Origin: Odontocerum albicorne
Taxonomy: Eukaryota; Arthropoda; Insecta; Trichoptera; Odontoceridae
Assembly: GCA_949825065.1 (NCBI GenBank)
Contig: OX463845.1
Coordinates: 29,077,315 to 29,141,314 of the forward strand
Direction of reading: 5' to 3'
DNA: 64,000 nt
Position numbers and translations under genes: made by a program. A model generated the notes under the pieces. That model was given only the letters and a program-made list of their open reading frames with translations, made no database searches and had not been told where the DNA came from. Shown here one piece after another: positions 1-9,616 of the stretch; within the stretch, counting starts at the first letter, position 1; the number at the start of each line of letters is the position of its first letter.

Positions 1-279
1 TTGAGAAAAGATGCCTTAGAAGGATGATGACCATTTACGTATGATGGGTAAATTGAAAGGGACACTGAACAAAATATAGCGACAGGTAACAAGGTAAACG
101 AATCACTCAATATAATATACAACAACCGCCCTATATCAATGCAGCGAAAATGACAATACATAATAGTATGTTGGTTAAGTAGCGGCGAATGGAAGATGAA
201 CGTGGATTTTGCAGAAGATGGATAAAATTAAGACTAATTATGTGGATATATGTGCAGTTAGAAAAAAATGTGGAAAGTC

Positions 280-640
280 AATATATGACAAAAGGTGGAA
301 CGATGACATCAGAAATAAATAAATACATCAAAAAAATAGATGTTTTAAGTAAGATGAAGAAAAGAGCTTTACGATAGTTTGGACGTGTGAACAGAATGAA
401 TGTCTAAGGAATATACAAGTCAGAATTGCAAGGTGTGCGTGTAAGAGGCAGACCGAGGAAAACGTGACTGAATCAAATGGACCAGATTAAATGAAAGGTA
501 AGGTGAGATGTATGTATAACAGAAGATTATGCAGGGCAAATGTATGAAAGTTGTACACTTGGATAGGAAAGTCAAAGTTACTCACAAGGGGCACGGCGTG
601 ATGATATGTATACATGTACTGTGTTCCTGGTAGAAGGTAT
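280..640 (+). mobile_element. LINE-A fragment, 3' end of a non-LTR retrotransposon
   Basis: This is a degraded copy of the commonest LINE in the window, called LINE-A here. Other copies in the window read, after the reverse transcriptase, YGCETWTW, then a segment like VVEMRALRR, then WFGHVERM, GRPRKVWLDQ and RRACMRRCMDV, followed by a short tail ending near a tract like 'ggcatgatggtatgtatgta'. Here the nucleotide sequence follows that order from the 'agtaagatgaagaa' segment through 'ggcagaccgaggaaaa' to 'ggcacggcgtgatgatatg', but frameshifts and stops break the frame. It is non-functional. The 5' limit is approximate. Confidence 0.55.
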
Positions 641-715
641 AAAGTAAAGGTATTAATTAAAAGAAGGTATAAGATACTGGTAAAATACATATTCTTGAAT
701 ATCTCTCAATAAGTA

Positions 716-1238
716 TAAGGTGTTAACATAAGTTGTGTTCGTTTTTTTTTATAATTTAAAAATGAGCACCACAAGTAAAACAAAATGGTTAAAATTATAC
801 GTCATTCGAAAGAATCTTCATGAATAATATGGTTTAAGCGGTTCTCATCGAAGTCCACTGGTCATCCGGAACGCTCCATGTCTTTCTGATCGAAATTACC
901 GTCTTTGAAACGCAAAAACCATCGACGAGCTGTCCTTTCATTCATAGCATCTTTACCGTACACTTCGCAAATATCGCGAGCAGCTTTGGCAGCTTTATTT
1001 CCTCGATTGAACGCGAACAGAAGGAGGTGTCGAAAATGGTCACTTTCGTCTACTCGACATTGCATTTTGAAGGCTTGTAATCAAATAAAATAATATATGT
1101 AACGTAAAAACAAACACAAACTCTTATAGAACAGAAAATTTTCTTTCGAATGACTTATAACCTTTACCATTTTGTTTTACTTTTGGTGCTCATTTTTAAA
1201 TTTGAAAAAAAACGGACACAAATTATGTTAACACCCAA
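716..1238 (-). mobile_element. Internally deleted mariner derivative, copy 1
   Basis: A 523-bp element flanked by TA at 714-715 and 1239-1240. Its ends are inverted: the left reads TAAGGTGTTAACATAAG and the right, reverse complemented, TTGGGTGTTAACATAA. The inverted similarity runs for roughly 100 bp at each end, including the GAAAGAA and AAACAAAATGGT segments. The only coding remnant is the N-terminal part of a transposase on the minus strand. The middle and end of the gene, including all catalytic aspartates, are deleted. A second copy lies at 52060-52507. TA duplication and this N-terminus are standard for mariner elements, so mobilisation in trans is the likely mode. Confidence 0.85.
862..1065 (-). 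pseudogene. mariner transposase N-terminal fragment
   Basis: About 67 residues starting MQCRVDESDHFRHLLLF, with AARDICEVYG and TARRWFLRFKDGNFD further along. These match the paired-like helix-turn-helix region of mariner transposases in the usual order: FxxG, AARxICxVYG, then the second helix RWFxRFxxGNFD. The frame is open from the ATG at 1065 to the deletion junction near 862, shortly after DMERSG. The full protein would be about 340 residues, so four fifths is missing. It could at most bind terminal repeats and cannot catalyse transposition. Confidence 0.8.
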
Positions 1239-1429
1239 TAGAATGGATAGGACTATAGAAAATAGTCTGAACAAAATAAAAACGATTCGTTAGATCATGA
1301 CAGACATTGTTGAATACAGTATTGTCATGATACTTCAAATGTATTTCGCATTCCTTCCACGACTATGAATATAAACTAAGCTACATCACGCAAATATCAC
1401 AGGTCAAGCGGCACAAAATCAAAACTTGT

Positions 1430-1610
1430 ACTAACAATTGAAATTAACAATTCAATGTAAGAAAGGACGAACGTTAGACCGGAAGACGATATACATGAAA
1501 GCGTCTTGGCGGCAACCAGGTGTTGGATGGCTCAACGATTGGAATGTTTCTTTGGCCGCCCCATGTGGTAATAAATTTGTATCTGTGATTGCTGTGACCT
1601 TTTCGTCAAA
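1430..1610 (+). repeat. Dispersed repeat, shared with 2785-2960
   Basis: About 150 bp here is similar to 2785-2960 in the same orientation. Shared blocks include 'acgttagaccggaag', 'cgatatac' and 'ccaggtgttggat'. It probably comes from one retroelement family (possibly the end of a LINE coding region), but I do not recognise the protein. Confidence 0.5.
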
Positions 1611-1910
1611 TTTATTAACACAATACACCATATACCATACTATAAACACACCATATACTAAACCATCAATACACCATATACCTATATAGAATATACTATA
1701 CCATCAACACATCATATACCTATATACTCGTACAACACACCATATATCATACCATCAACACACCATATACCAAACCATTAACACACCCACCATATAGTAA
1801 ACCATCAATACACCATATGCCTATGTACAATATACCATACCATCAACACACCATATACCTATATCCTCTTACAATACGTTATATACCATACCATCAAAAT
1901 ACCATAAATT
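1611..1910. repeat. Degenerate tandem repeat of CACACCATATACC type
   Basis: Imperfect repeats of about 20-50 bp built from 'accatatac', 'ctatatac' and 'ccatcaacacacc'. One unit carries TACTCGTA at 1725-1732 where a sister unit near 1812 has only TA. Confidence 0.75.
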
Positions 1911-1999
1911 ATGGTACTATTTTTTTTATGTAGAAGGTACTAATTTTCATTTAATAATTAAATTTGTTGCTTTGGAATTATTTCGAGTCCACGTTCACT

Positions 2000-2560
2000 A
2001 CCGAACTTCACGTGTACTACATATGTGAATTACATACATAACATCACACCGTTTCCCTGCTGGGATAATCAAAGAAGATATAACTTTCCTATCTCGATAC
2101 ATACATTTCGCCCCTTCCACATCCATACACCTTCTCATACAGCTCATACGATTTCGAAAACTTCTTACTTTTCCTTCTTTCAACATTATCAATCATTTGA
2201 TTCAATCATACTTTGTTTGATCTTCGTCTACCAGGCCTTCCACTCACACTTGCAGTTTATACTGTTTTGTTAGTATTTATTCATTAATTCGTTCTATATG
2301 TCCAAACTATCTCAGAATGCTCTTTTTCATCTTACTCAAAACATCAGCCTTAAGTCCCGCATTCTATCATACATTGTTACTCCATGTATTCGTCTCAGTG
2401 CACGCATTTCTACAACATTTATTTGGCTTTTTCCAGTATTTTTCCACGTCCAAGTTTCACATCCATACATCAATATTAGTACTAAAATATTGTTGTTACT
2501 TATCATCTTAGTATACTTTGATAGACTGGGATCCTTAAACATATAGACTCGACCCAGTGT
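2000..2560 (-). mobile_element. LINE-A fragment, C-terminal coding region and tail
   Basis: Minus-strand frames contain VLILMYGCETWTWKN, INVVEMRALRRIHGVTMYD (2336-2542) and SCMRRCMDVEGAKCM (1998-2192), in the correct LINE order but in shifted frames. The first block is the end of the reverse transcriptase thumb region. The others form the C-terminal tail typical of endonuclease/reverse-transcriptase LINEs in insects. The 5' part is missing, as expected from truncated target-primed reverse transcription. It ends beside a 20-bp hairpin at 2529-2578. Confidence 0.75.
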
Positions 2561-2578
2561 CTATATGTTTAAGGGTCC
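2529..2578. repeat. Inverted repeat (hairpin)
   Basis: Arms of 20 nt (2529-2548 and 2559-2578) pair at 19 positions around a 10-nt loop. The left arm begins GGATCCTTAAACATAT. It lies at the 5' break of the LINE-A fragment and may be a snap-back formed at integration or repair. Confidence 0.8.
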
Positions 2579-2784
2579 AATTGACTTTGTTTCCTATCAC
2601 AAGCCGTTTGATATGACTCATAACTTTTCCATTTCTGAGAAAATACTACCTAACATAAATAGTATTATAGAATTCTTCAACTTGTTCCAATCTTCCATTG
2701 TTCACCCATGGATCGCATTTTATTTTGTGAATTCAAGGAATTTAGTTAAGACAATATAAAAAAATGACCATGATTGAAACAATT

Positions 2785-2960
2785 GACAATGCAAAGTGAG
2801 AAAAAACGTTAGACCGGAAGGCGATATACTTGGCAGCGTCTTGCAAGCAGCCAGGTGTTGGATAGCTCCACGATTGGGTTCACTTCCTCGACCACCCCAA
2901 GGAACGAGGATGCTCGTGACCGTGATTGGTGATTGTGATTGGTGTGGCCCCATTGACAAT
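2785..2960 (+). repeat. Dispersed repeat, second copy of 1430-1610
   Basis: Direct-orientation copy of the 1430-1610 repeat, sharing 'acgttagaccggaag' and 'ccaggtgttggat'. It has diverged and has no convincing continuous frame. Confidence 0.5.
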
Positions 2961-3018
2961 TTTAACGGATTTAGTGAAACAATAAAATACGGGAACCAGG
3001 TGGCTTTTAATGCTTCCT

Positions 3019-3557
3019 TAAGATTCACATCCTTAATAATTGTTTTATTGTTTTGTTATTTCTGATGTCATCAATTTTGCGTATTTTTTGTGAAAACTTT
3101 TGGTATTTATTTTTATCGTGTAGTTGTAATTTTAATTCGAACAATATATTTTTACTATTTATGGAACGCTGTTCACTTTGATTTCTTACATAAATTTATT
3201 ACTATTATAACATATGAACAAAATCTTTTAAGAACTGGATTTTTCAATCGGTATTAGGTTAAAATACATAATTGAAGATGTACTCGTACTTAATCGTAAG
3301 ATTCACATCCATAATAATTGTTTCATTTTATCGTTATTTCTGATGTCATCGATTTCGCTTAATTTTTATGGAAACTTGTGGTACTTACTTATTTTTATAT
3401 TATTATTTTCATCATGTACTATACATATTTGTAATTTTAATTCGAATAATATGTTTTTTTATTATTTATGGCTGTTTATTTTAATTTCTTTCAAAATATT
3501 GATTTACATCCACAATAATTGTTTCATTTTATTATTATTCCTGATGTCATCGATTTA
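3019..3557 (+). repeat. Three direct repeats, AT-rich
   Basis: A block starting 'gattcacatcc.taataattg' and containing 'ttatttctgatgtcatc' occurs at about 3019-3190, 3298-3490 and, truncated, 3497-3557. The copies have diverged and encode nothing recognisable. Confidence 0.75.
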
Positions 3558-3763
3558 CCATAGACGTTCACTGGACGCGATAAAGATATGGCTTTTAGTA
3601 AAGCAAATTTGTCTCGCAAAGGACAACTGAAAAATACATGGTCTATAGTTTCATCATCCAGACCACACTCGCAGCTGGGATTCTCCACAATACCCATTAT
3701 GTAAAAATGGCTAGTCACCATACAGTGGCCCGTCCTCAAACGACATATGACAGACACTTCCAT
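3524..3763 (-). mobile_element. Non-LTR retrotransposon C-terminal zinc-knuckle fragment
   Basis: The 79-residue minus-strand frame has RLRTGHCMVTSHFYIMG followed by CECGLDDETIDHVFFSCP. A leucine-arginine-threonine-glycine-histidine block, then CxC, a spacer, H and C, is the pattern found after the reverse transcriptase or RNase H domain of R1/I/Jockey-group LINEs, where the template-derived protein carries a CCHC finger. The start codon is arbitrary and the frame runs out at a truncation. No EN or RT domain is next to it, so this is a dead 5'-truncated copy. Confidence 0.65.
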
Positions 3764-3865
3764 CTTGGTTATTCTTATTATATTAAGCCTGTTGTTAGTT
3801 GTTAGATTTCGAGTCCATATTTACACTAGTTATATTATATCTCAATCTAACGTGTATTAACTTAG

Positions 3866-4110
3866 ATATATTCAATTCACACAAAATACATATATATTTT
3901 CAAAATAATAATATCATAATAAAAGGGAAATTTATATAGCGCCGTTTATAGAGCAGCTTATTTACCTAAAATGTACTGTGTATGGCCTTAGATAGATTTA
4001 ATTCACACAAAAAGATCTTAGGAAAGTAATGATACAATAGTAAAAAGACAATTTACATAGCGCCGTTAAGACCAGGCTTTCCTCAAGGACGTTCTAACTC
4101 GAAAGTTAAG
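3866..4110 (-). repeat. Duplicated LINE 3'-end-like repeat
   Basis: Two tandem copies (about 3866-3960 and 3990-4090) contain 'agcgccgtt' next to AT-rich tracts. The reverse complement, 'cttgagga...ggcgctatataaat', recurs at 28238-28315 and 46108-46170, so it is a dispersed family, perhaps a LINE 3' end with a short A/T microsatellite tail. Confidence 0.45.
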
Positions 4111-4290
4111 TCTATTCTTATTGAAAATTTTAAAATATTATTAAATATAAAATATGTTGAATGTTAGTATTGGAAGAAGCCAACATCGGTCATTCGATTT
4201 GATACTTCCCTGCATCTGCAAATGCAGGAAGAAAATATACGTCACAAATATTAAATACCAAATTAATACCACCATTTAATTGTGCTGTTT

Positions 4291-4486
4291 TGTATTATAC
4301 TTTCACTGTTTGTATACAGTACAACCTAAAGGTTTTCGTGTCATATGCCAATCACTTCCAACTAGCCAAAGTGATATTTAAGAAGCCTTAAGTGAAAAAC
4401 CAAAATTGAACCATTTTTTTTTATTTGAGCTCCTACTGAACTAATCCGCAATAGTGACGTTTCTACCAACTAGGCCACGGAGGTCG
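4291..4486 (-). mobile_element. SINE-A copy (tRNA-derived)
   Basis: Reading on the minus strand: a tRNA-like head starting 'acgacctccgtggcctag', a central part with 'cacttaaggcttctt', then a tail resembling 'ggttggaagagattgcc' and a CAAT-rich end. The A-box-like 'cctagttggtag' is kept, the B box is decayed. The family is called SINE-A here and has more than 15 copies in the window. Confidence 0.8.
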
Positions 4487-4545
4487 TGTACATTAATAAC
4501 ACTACCGCAAGCCAAAAGGTAACAACAACCTTGTAGATTGTCTAT

Positions 4546-4634
4546 TAACCAGACTGGATTTATTTTATATACAATACTTTTGGGTATCAATGGGATTCAA
4601 CCCGAAACTCCACGGTGGAAGACACATGTCCCAC
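4546..4634 (-). mobile_element. SINE-A, partial head
   Basis: Contains the reverse complement of the B-box block ('gggattcaaccc') and the middle 'aaccagactgga' motif of SINE-A. It directly abuts the MITE starting at 4639. Confidence 0.6.
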
Positions 4635-4638
4635 TATA

Positions 4639-5203
4639 CTTCGGAAATTCTAGGATGGGTCCTTTGACAGTTGACAAATTTGCCCCAATACAACCTTGTA
4701 ACGACGTTCATTAATTTTAATTATTTTATCAACTTTAATATAAGCCTCGATTCTAATAAATAGAAAGTTATTAGGTAAATACATTACAAAAAACTAACAA
4801 TAATGACAAATTAATACATCTTGTTAAAAATTAGCAAAAATGTGGCAGTTTGTTAAAATCAAATAATATTTGGTGACGTTTGTCAAAAGTCACTACGTTA
4901 GTCTGCATTGGCTAGGGATGGGGTATTCGGTAATTGGATTTTCGATTTTTTTATACCTAAAATGAAATGTTCGTAATTAGTATTAATTTATTGTGGATCT
5001 TGGTCTATTTAAAGATAGATACAAATCATACAATACATTAGAAAGTCAGTATAATGAAAATTAGGAATTAAAACGTCAGCTTAGAGAAAAACCATTTTTC
5101 AATTTATAAAAAAACTATTCGATTTGTAAAAAAAAAAAAGGTTTTACCCCATCCCTTTGAGACATGACGTTTAAAACGCCACACGACCCATCCTAGATTT
5201 TTA
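4639..5203. mobile_element. MITE-M, copy 1
   Basis: About 565 bp, alignable over nearly its whole length with 27528-28062. Both ends carry an inverted 'taggatgggtc' block. The left starts CTTCGGAAATTCTAGG after a TA at 4637-4638, while the right end is more decayed. The interior has no open frame. Short palindromes inside include 'gtgacgtttgtcaaaagtcac' (4873-4893), given here only as its position and flanks GTGAC/GTCAC. TA flanks suggest a Tc1/mariner-type transposase acts on it in trans. Confidence 0.7.
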
Positions 5204-5473
5204 CTATAACTACGCTACTAATGTCACCACGAACAATATTTGCCTATTTGTTGTACAGTTGAGTTAACTATTGCAATAAATTGGTTTATTGCTTAGTATT
5301 GTTTGAAAAACACAATCCGTGATTTCTCAAATGATTTATGGCATTTTTTCATAACACTTCGCATTTAGTCTCCGAATCTTTATCCGTGTATTCTCCCACA
5401 ATATTGTAATATGTTACTTCTGTCTTGCAGATGTCCGGTGGACGGATAGTATTATACATGTCTCTTCTTGCAG

Positions 5474-5680
5474 TATCAGAAGATAACCAAATGTGTGTAT
5501 TTCTTTAGAAATATTCTTCAAAAAGCACACATGCCCCCCGAAAACAAGAAGAAAAATATGGTGACTGTTTTGGAAACGGAACATAGAAGCAATATGGTGT
5601 GCTTGGAATATGTCGAACACGTGATGGAATATTTTTGTGAGAAGCAAATATCTATATTTTTTTTATTTGAATACTTCTAA
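5474..5680 (+). other. Coding-like frame, possible exon
   Basis: After a strong acceptor-like sequence ('catgtctcttcttgcag', ending 5473), a frame runs YQKITKCVYFFRNILQK, then VLETEHRSNM and CLEYVEHVMEYF before a low-complexity phenylalanine run. A GTGAGA donor-like site at 5636 would end an exon at 5635. The EYVEHVMEYF segment weakly resembles the helix that opens the cyclin box in B-type cyclins (EYVxxIxxYL). That is a resemblance only. A second acceptor-like site, with an ATG right after it, is at about 5430 but its frame stops. It may be a gene fragment, a pseudogene or chance. Confidence 0.3.
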
Positions 5681-5792
5681 GTATATGGGAATCCAAAATT
5701 CATAGTAGACCATGAGATTTCTTTGCACAGTTATTAGTATTTGATATGGTTGTAGAATATATACCTGTATTGAGAAAATTTAAAAATTAATC

Positions 5793-5990
5793 AGTGTATT
5801 ACACTTTCGTTGTATATTGTATTATTTTATTACACTTTTATTGTATTTATTACAGCTTGGTGGACTTATTGCCATGTGGCAATCTCTTCCAACCACCCAG
5901 AGAGATGTTCAAGAGGCCTAAAAATCAGGGTCGGACCAGCATTCCCTGGGTCGGAAGACTAGCGTCTTAACAACTAGGCCACGGAGGTTG
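5793..5990 (-). mobile_element. SINE-A copy
   Basis: Tail ('attacactttcgttg') at the left, then the conserved 'gccatgtggcaatctcttcc' block, then the head 'caactaggccacggagg' at the right. About 200 bp, full length, decayed B box. Confidence 0.8.
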
Positions 5991-6109
5991 TTTACAATAT
6001 AACTTTGCAAATCGACATTATTATGCTAAAAAGACCCAATCCATAAGACCGTTTTTTTATTTATTTGAAACAATAAATATCGAAATAATGAGTTCTGGTA
6101 GACTCACAA

Positions 6110-6380
6110 AATAAATTTCATCATCATCATCGTTGTCAACCTGGGTCGATCCACTGCTGGATGAAGCTCTCCCCAAGTCGACTCCAAACAATAAGGTTTT
6201 TCGCTCGTTAGTGCCATGTGATGTTGCGATGCTTCTTAATTTCATCCATCCAGTGTACTTTGAGTCTTCTTCTGGACCTCTTCATTCCTCTTGGGTACCA
6301 CTGGATTATTTAGGATGTCCATCAGGAATGACATTATGTCTACAGCTTAAACTATATATGTCTATAAATAAATATTGATG
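6110..6380 (-). mobile_element. RTE-like LINE 3' end
   Basis: On the minus strand a frame ends ESFIQQWIDPG followed by a stop and then an ATG/GAT trinucleotide run. Many insect endonuclease/reverse-transcriptase LINEs end in GEAYVQQW...G-stop and a short microsatellite, so this is the extreme 3' end of such an element. Upstream parts are out of frame. Confidence 0.6.
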
Positions 6381-6595
6381 TAAGAGGTACGCCGAGAAAA
6401 AATGGATAGATATAGTTATCAAAATTTGGGCTTCAGGGAAGAAAACAAGTATGATAAATAGAACATCATGTATGGCTCGATGTATAAGTGTGAATGAGAT
6501 AAATGCTATCAGTATAGATATCAGTTGTGGAGAGCTGTCATCTTTGACTACCCCAAAAAGTGATGTAGAGTAATGGTATGTATATATTTAAACTA
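6365..6595 (+). mobile_element. LINE-A fragment (3' end)
   Basis: Begins in the 'gtaagaggtacgccgagaaaa' segment (GRPRK in intact copies), continues through 'catgtatggctcgatgtat' (RRACMRRCM) and ends at the GTATGTATAT tail. Several frameshifts. Confidence 0.55.
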
Positions 6596-7180
6596 TCGAA
6601 AAGATTTAATAGGTCGATTATGTATACGAACAATATCAAACCCTTCAATTCATACAAACCCATACACATAGGTAAGATTTTTCCTCAATGACTTCAGAAC
6701 AGGTTAAATATGGGTTTTTCCTTTTTGCGGGATTGCGGTCAAATTGTCTATAATTTTAATAGCCTTAAAAATATCAGTTGAAAAAGCACTAAATTTAAAA
6801 AAAAAATTATATTTTTTTGGAAATCCGCCTAGCATAAAATATTCATGTTTCCACTGTGTTTTAATGGTGCGTTTCATGGAAATTAAGAGTAATATAAAAT
6901 TCGATGAAATCATAATCATAATAAATACATGACTTACACAGCAATAAAATATAATATTTAACTATGAATAAAAAAAGCAATATTTAAGTGTCATTAAATA
7001 AATTCAGGTGGGGTGATCTCAAATAAAATAAAAACTGGAAGCTAACAAGAGTGTAAAGAAAACAAAACTTCGGGACAGTTTTTAATAGGTTCTGTTTCAA
7101 ATCAACAACCTATTTTTCAAACTCCAAGGCGTAACATAAATGCTCCGATGATATTAAGGAAGCTAATTATTATATTTTTT

Positions 7181-7706
7181 TAACACAAACATATCTATTA
7201 ATATGTATTAGTATTATCGTTTTATTAAAGTATGAAATGTAAAACTGGAAAAAAATGTATAATTTTTGAGTTTATATACAATAGTTAAATACAAATTTAA
7301 TATTTTTATGAATATTTCAAATACGATATACCAAAATCAATTTTGAATTAAATTTATTCTTCGCGAGTAATTCGATTTATTAAACATTGTAATTACTTTT
7401 CACAAACATATCTGTATTAGTAATTATCGTTTTGCTCAAGTATGAAATATAAAACTGGATAAAAATGTTTTTTTTTTAGTTTATGTACAATAGTTCAATA
7501 TTCATCGTTTTATTAAAATGTGAAATATAAAAATGTGTAATTTTTGAGTTTATATATTGTATACATATCCAATACAATAGTTACATATAGTACAAATTTA
7601 TTTTTTTATGAATATTTCAAATACGACATACTTACCAAAAACAATTTTGAATTAAATTTGTTATTCGCGAATATTTCGATTTATTTTACATTGTAATTAT
7701 TTTTCT
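7181..7706 (+). repeat. AT-rich direct repeats
   Basis: A block with 'cacaaacatatct', 'gtatgaaat.taaaactgga', 'atgaatatttcaaatacga' and 'aattttgaattaaattt' occurs at about 7181-7400 and 7401-7706. The second copy holds a further internal duplication of the 'atcgttttattaaa' part. Non-coding. Confidence 0.8.
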
Positions 7707-7832
7707 TAATAGAATGAAGTGAAGTCAGAGAAATCGTAGAATATCGAGATAGGAATGTCGGGAGTTATGCCCTCTCTACCTACCCAGACAGGCAAATAGT
7801 GTGATGGTTTGTATGTATGATTTTTTTTTTTC
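7705..7832 (+). mobile_element. LINE-A 3' terminus
   Basis: Holds only the last part of LINE-A: 'gtcagagaaatcgtagaa', then 'cctctctacctacccagaca' and the 'gtgatggtttgtatgtatg' terminus. Confidence 0.65.
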
Positions 7833-7854
7833 TTTGATATGCTTTGATTTATTT

Positions 7855-8233
7855 TACATTTCATTCATTGTATAACAATCTAGTGGACTTATTGTCATGT
7901 GACATTCTCGTAAAACCAACCATACAAAAATAAAAACGAAGCTAGACACAAAAAATATTTTGCGATTGTTTTAAAATAATATAAATAATAACAATAAAAG
8001 TGAGATACCATCAATCCTTGTAAGAAAGAAGTGTAGGAGAAAAGGCAAATCGGGAACGGAAAACACAGTATTACCGACTCGAAAATAAGATTTATTAAAC
8101 ATGTCAATGGCAGAGCGAGTCTAGCATTAGGTTTTAACTGGTTACAAAGTCTAACTGTATGGGTAATAAAGGGCGATGTAAAAAAAACGTAACAACGGTG
8201 AACAGAGTATGAACATGATCGGAAAGACGCCAA
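7855..8233 (-). mobile_element. LINE-C 3' end carrying a SINE-A-like tail
   Basis: A 112-residue minus-strand frame includes THTVRLCNQLKPNARLAL, which fits the RTVRLWNxLP block at the C-terminus of CR1/Jockey-group LINE proteins. After it comes an untranslated region with 'gatggtatctcacttttatt', seen also at 47760-47800 and 60955-60985. The element ends, at the left, in 'gacaataagtccactag', the same tail used by SINE-A. It appears to be the 3' end of the LINE whose enzyme could mobilise SINE-A. It is truncated, and whether it was active is unknown. Confidence 0.6.
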
Positions 8234-8239
8234 ATATTT

Positions 8240-9150
8240 TCTTAAACCTTGTATCTGTTTCTCACAAGTATCGAGAAACTAAATAAATGTTATCAGAATA
8301 TTCAAACAATATTTTAATCAAACTGTGAAACGTTAAACTATTGATAATTTATGTACAGAAGTATCTCACGAATTTTCGCAATAATAAATTTACTAAACAC
8401 AAGAATAGTATCAATCCATAGCTATTAAGTAATAAATAATAAACATTAAATATTATGAAATGCGAGTAATTTATGTCAACAAAACATTGCAATTATAATA
8501 TTGGGTTTCATTCATATTTTTGACCCTATATATAGTAATTTTGTAATATTCGTGACTCGGTTGCTTTCTTTGTAACTGTTTCAAGTACACGCCATAAAGG
8601 AATAAATCACAACAAAGGGTAGGATACGAGCAATGAGTCTCCAACTTTTGTATTCGGTGGCGGTTTATTGCTATTGTAAAGCGATTATTTAGTTTGCAAC
8701 TCAAAATTGTCAAACATATTATTTGTTTCAACATGTGGTGAGTTTCAGGGGTGCCATCAGAAACTATCATAGTATAAATAGGCCAAAACCCATACGATGG
8801 TTGTCGTCGAAGAAAGAATACGAGAATTGAATTTTGATACAAGAGAGCGAGAGAGGAATACTTGGATTCTCACCGAAAGTAATTCGAAATTTGAACCTCG
8901 GTGGGTCCGTGATAACTGAATGAATTTTAAATACCTAGCTAACAACTTTTGAACCGGTGTAAAAGGGGACGATGTATAAATGATATATATAAACAAATTC
9001 TATATTTATAAATATATATTTTCATAAATTTAGAATTTGTTTTACTTCCGTGAATATTTCACGGGCTGCAACTAGTTAGTTTCAAATATTCAATTATTAT
9101 TTTATTGATCAATGAACTATTATATATTTTTCCATTATTGAATAAAAAAA
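8240..9150. other. No recognisable gene
   Basis: AT-rich sequence. Minus-strand frames of 123 residues (8471-8842) and 79 residues (8757-8996) overlap, match no family I know and lack convincing splice sites. I take them as chance frames. Confidence 0.5.
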
Positions 9151-9157
9151 TACTTAC

Positions 9158-9205
9158 TTGTACCCCTATTGGCATGGCGTGATGGCGACGATGAATACTT
9201 GGTTA
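9158..9205 (+). mobile_element. LINE-A 3' stub
   Basis: 'tacccctattggcatggcgt' followed by GATGGCGACGATGA resembles the last 40 bases of LINE-A copies. Too short for certainty. Confidence 0.35.
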
Positions 9206-9261
9206 TTAAATAAATTGAAGCATCGTAGCTAACTCATTAGGTTACAATAACCACTAATACA

Positions 9262-9286
9262 TGCAATACAATACAATACAATACAA
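9262..9286. repeat. Pentanucleotide microsatellite
   Basis: Five or so direct repeats of AATAC (or ATACA), just outside the candidate exon above. Confidence 0.9.
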
Positions 9287-9294
9287 TGTGCTAC

Positions 9295-9478
9295 CTTGTC
9301 TGCCTACCGAACAGAAGCTTTGATATGGAAACAGTACATATTCGCATTGTTGTTGCGAACGCACTGAAGAGCATGGCCGGGGTGCGTCATAGCTTTTGTC
9401 CCAATAAATCGTGTCTTCAGACTTAGAGTAACTATAGTTAGCAGGACACAAATCGTAATCCATCAATGTACGAGTTCC
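9295..9478 (-). CDS. Candidate exon, cysteine-containing protein
   Basis: A minus-strand frame reads TLMDYDLCPANYSYSKSED, then IYWDKSYDAPRPC, SSVRSQQQCEYVLFPYQ and SFCSVGRQ. It is bounded by an acceptor-like 'aactatag' (exon start 9478) and a donor-like CAAG/gtagca (last base 9295), 184 nt in all. Its base composition is clearly less AT-rich than the flanks, and it holds four cysteines in a spacing typical of extracellular domains. I do not recognise the family. It is not similar to any transposon protein seen here. The polypyrimidine tract is poor and no partner exon was found, so it may be a relic or chance. Confidence 0.35.
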
Positions 9479-9616
9479 CTATAGTTATTGTGATTTAAAA
9501 TTGAACATAAAATATAGAGTTTAATTGTATTTAATTTTATAGAAATATGTTTATGATAAACTAATGACAAACTTAAATCGTTATGTTAGGTTATTTATAA
9601 TGAAGGATTGTTCAGA

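Noticed and set aside
905..1093. 62-residue plus-strand frame
   Set aside because: Antisense of the mariner N-terminal fragment.
8471..8996. Overlapping minus-strand frames of 123 and 79 residues
   Set aside because: Long AT-rich sequence gives frames of this size by chance. There are no motifs, no supported splice sites, and neither frame has clearly coding composition.
9158..9240. Donor-like 'caagtaagtatttt' on the minus strand as a second exon for 9295-9478
   Set aside because: The joined frame meets a stop at once and the sequence is better explained as a LINE-A 3' stub.
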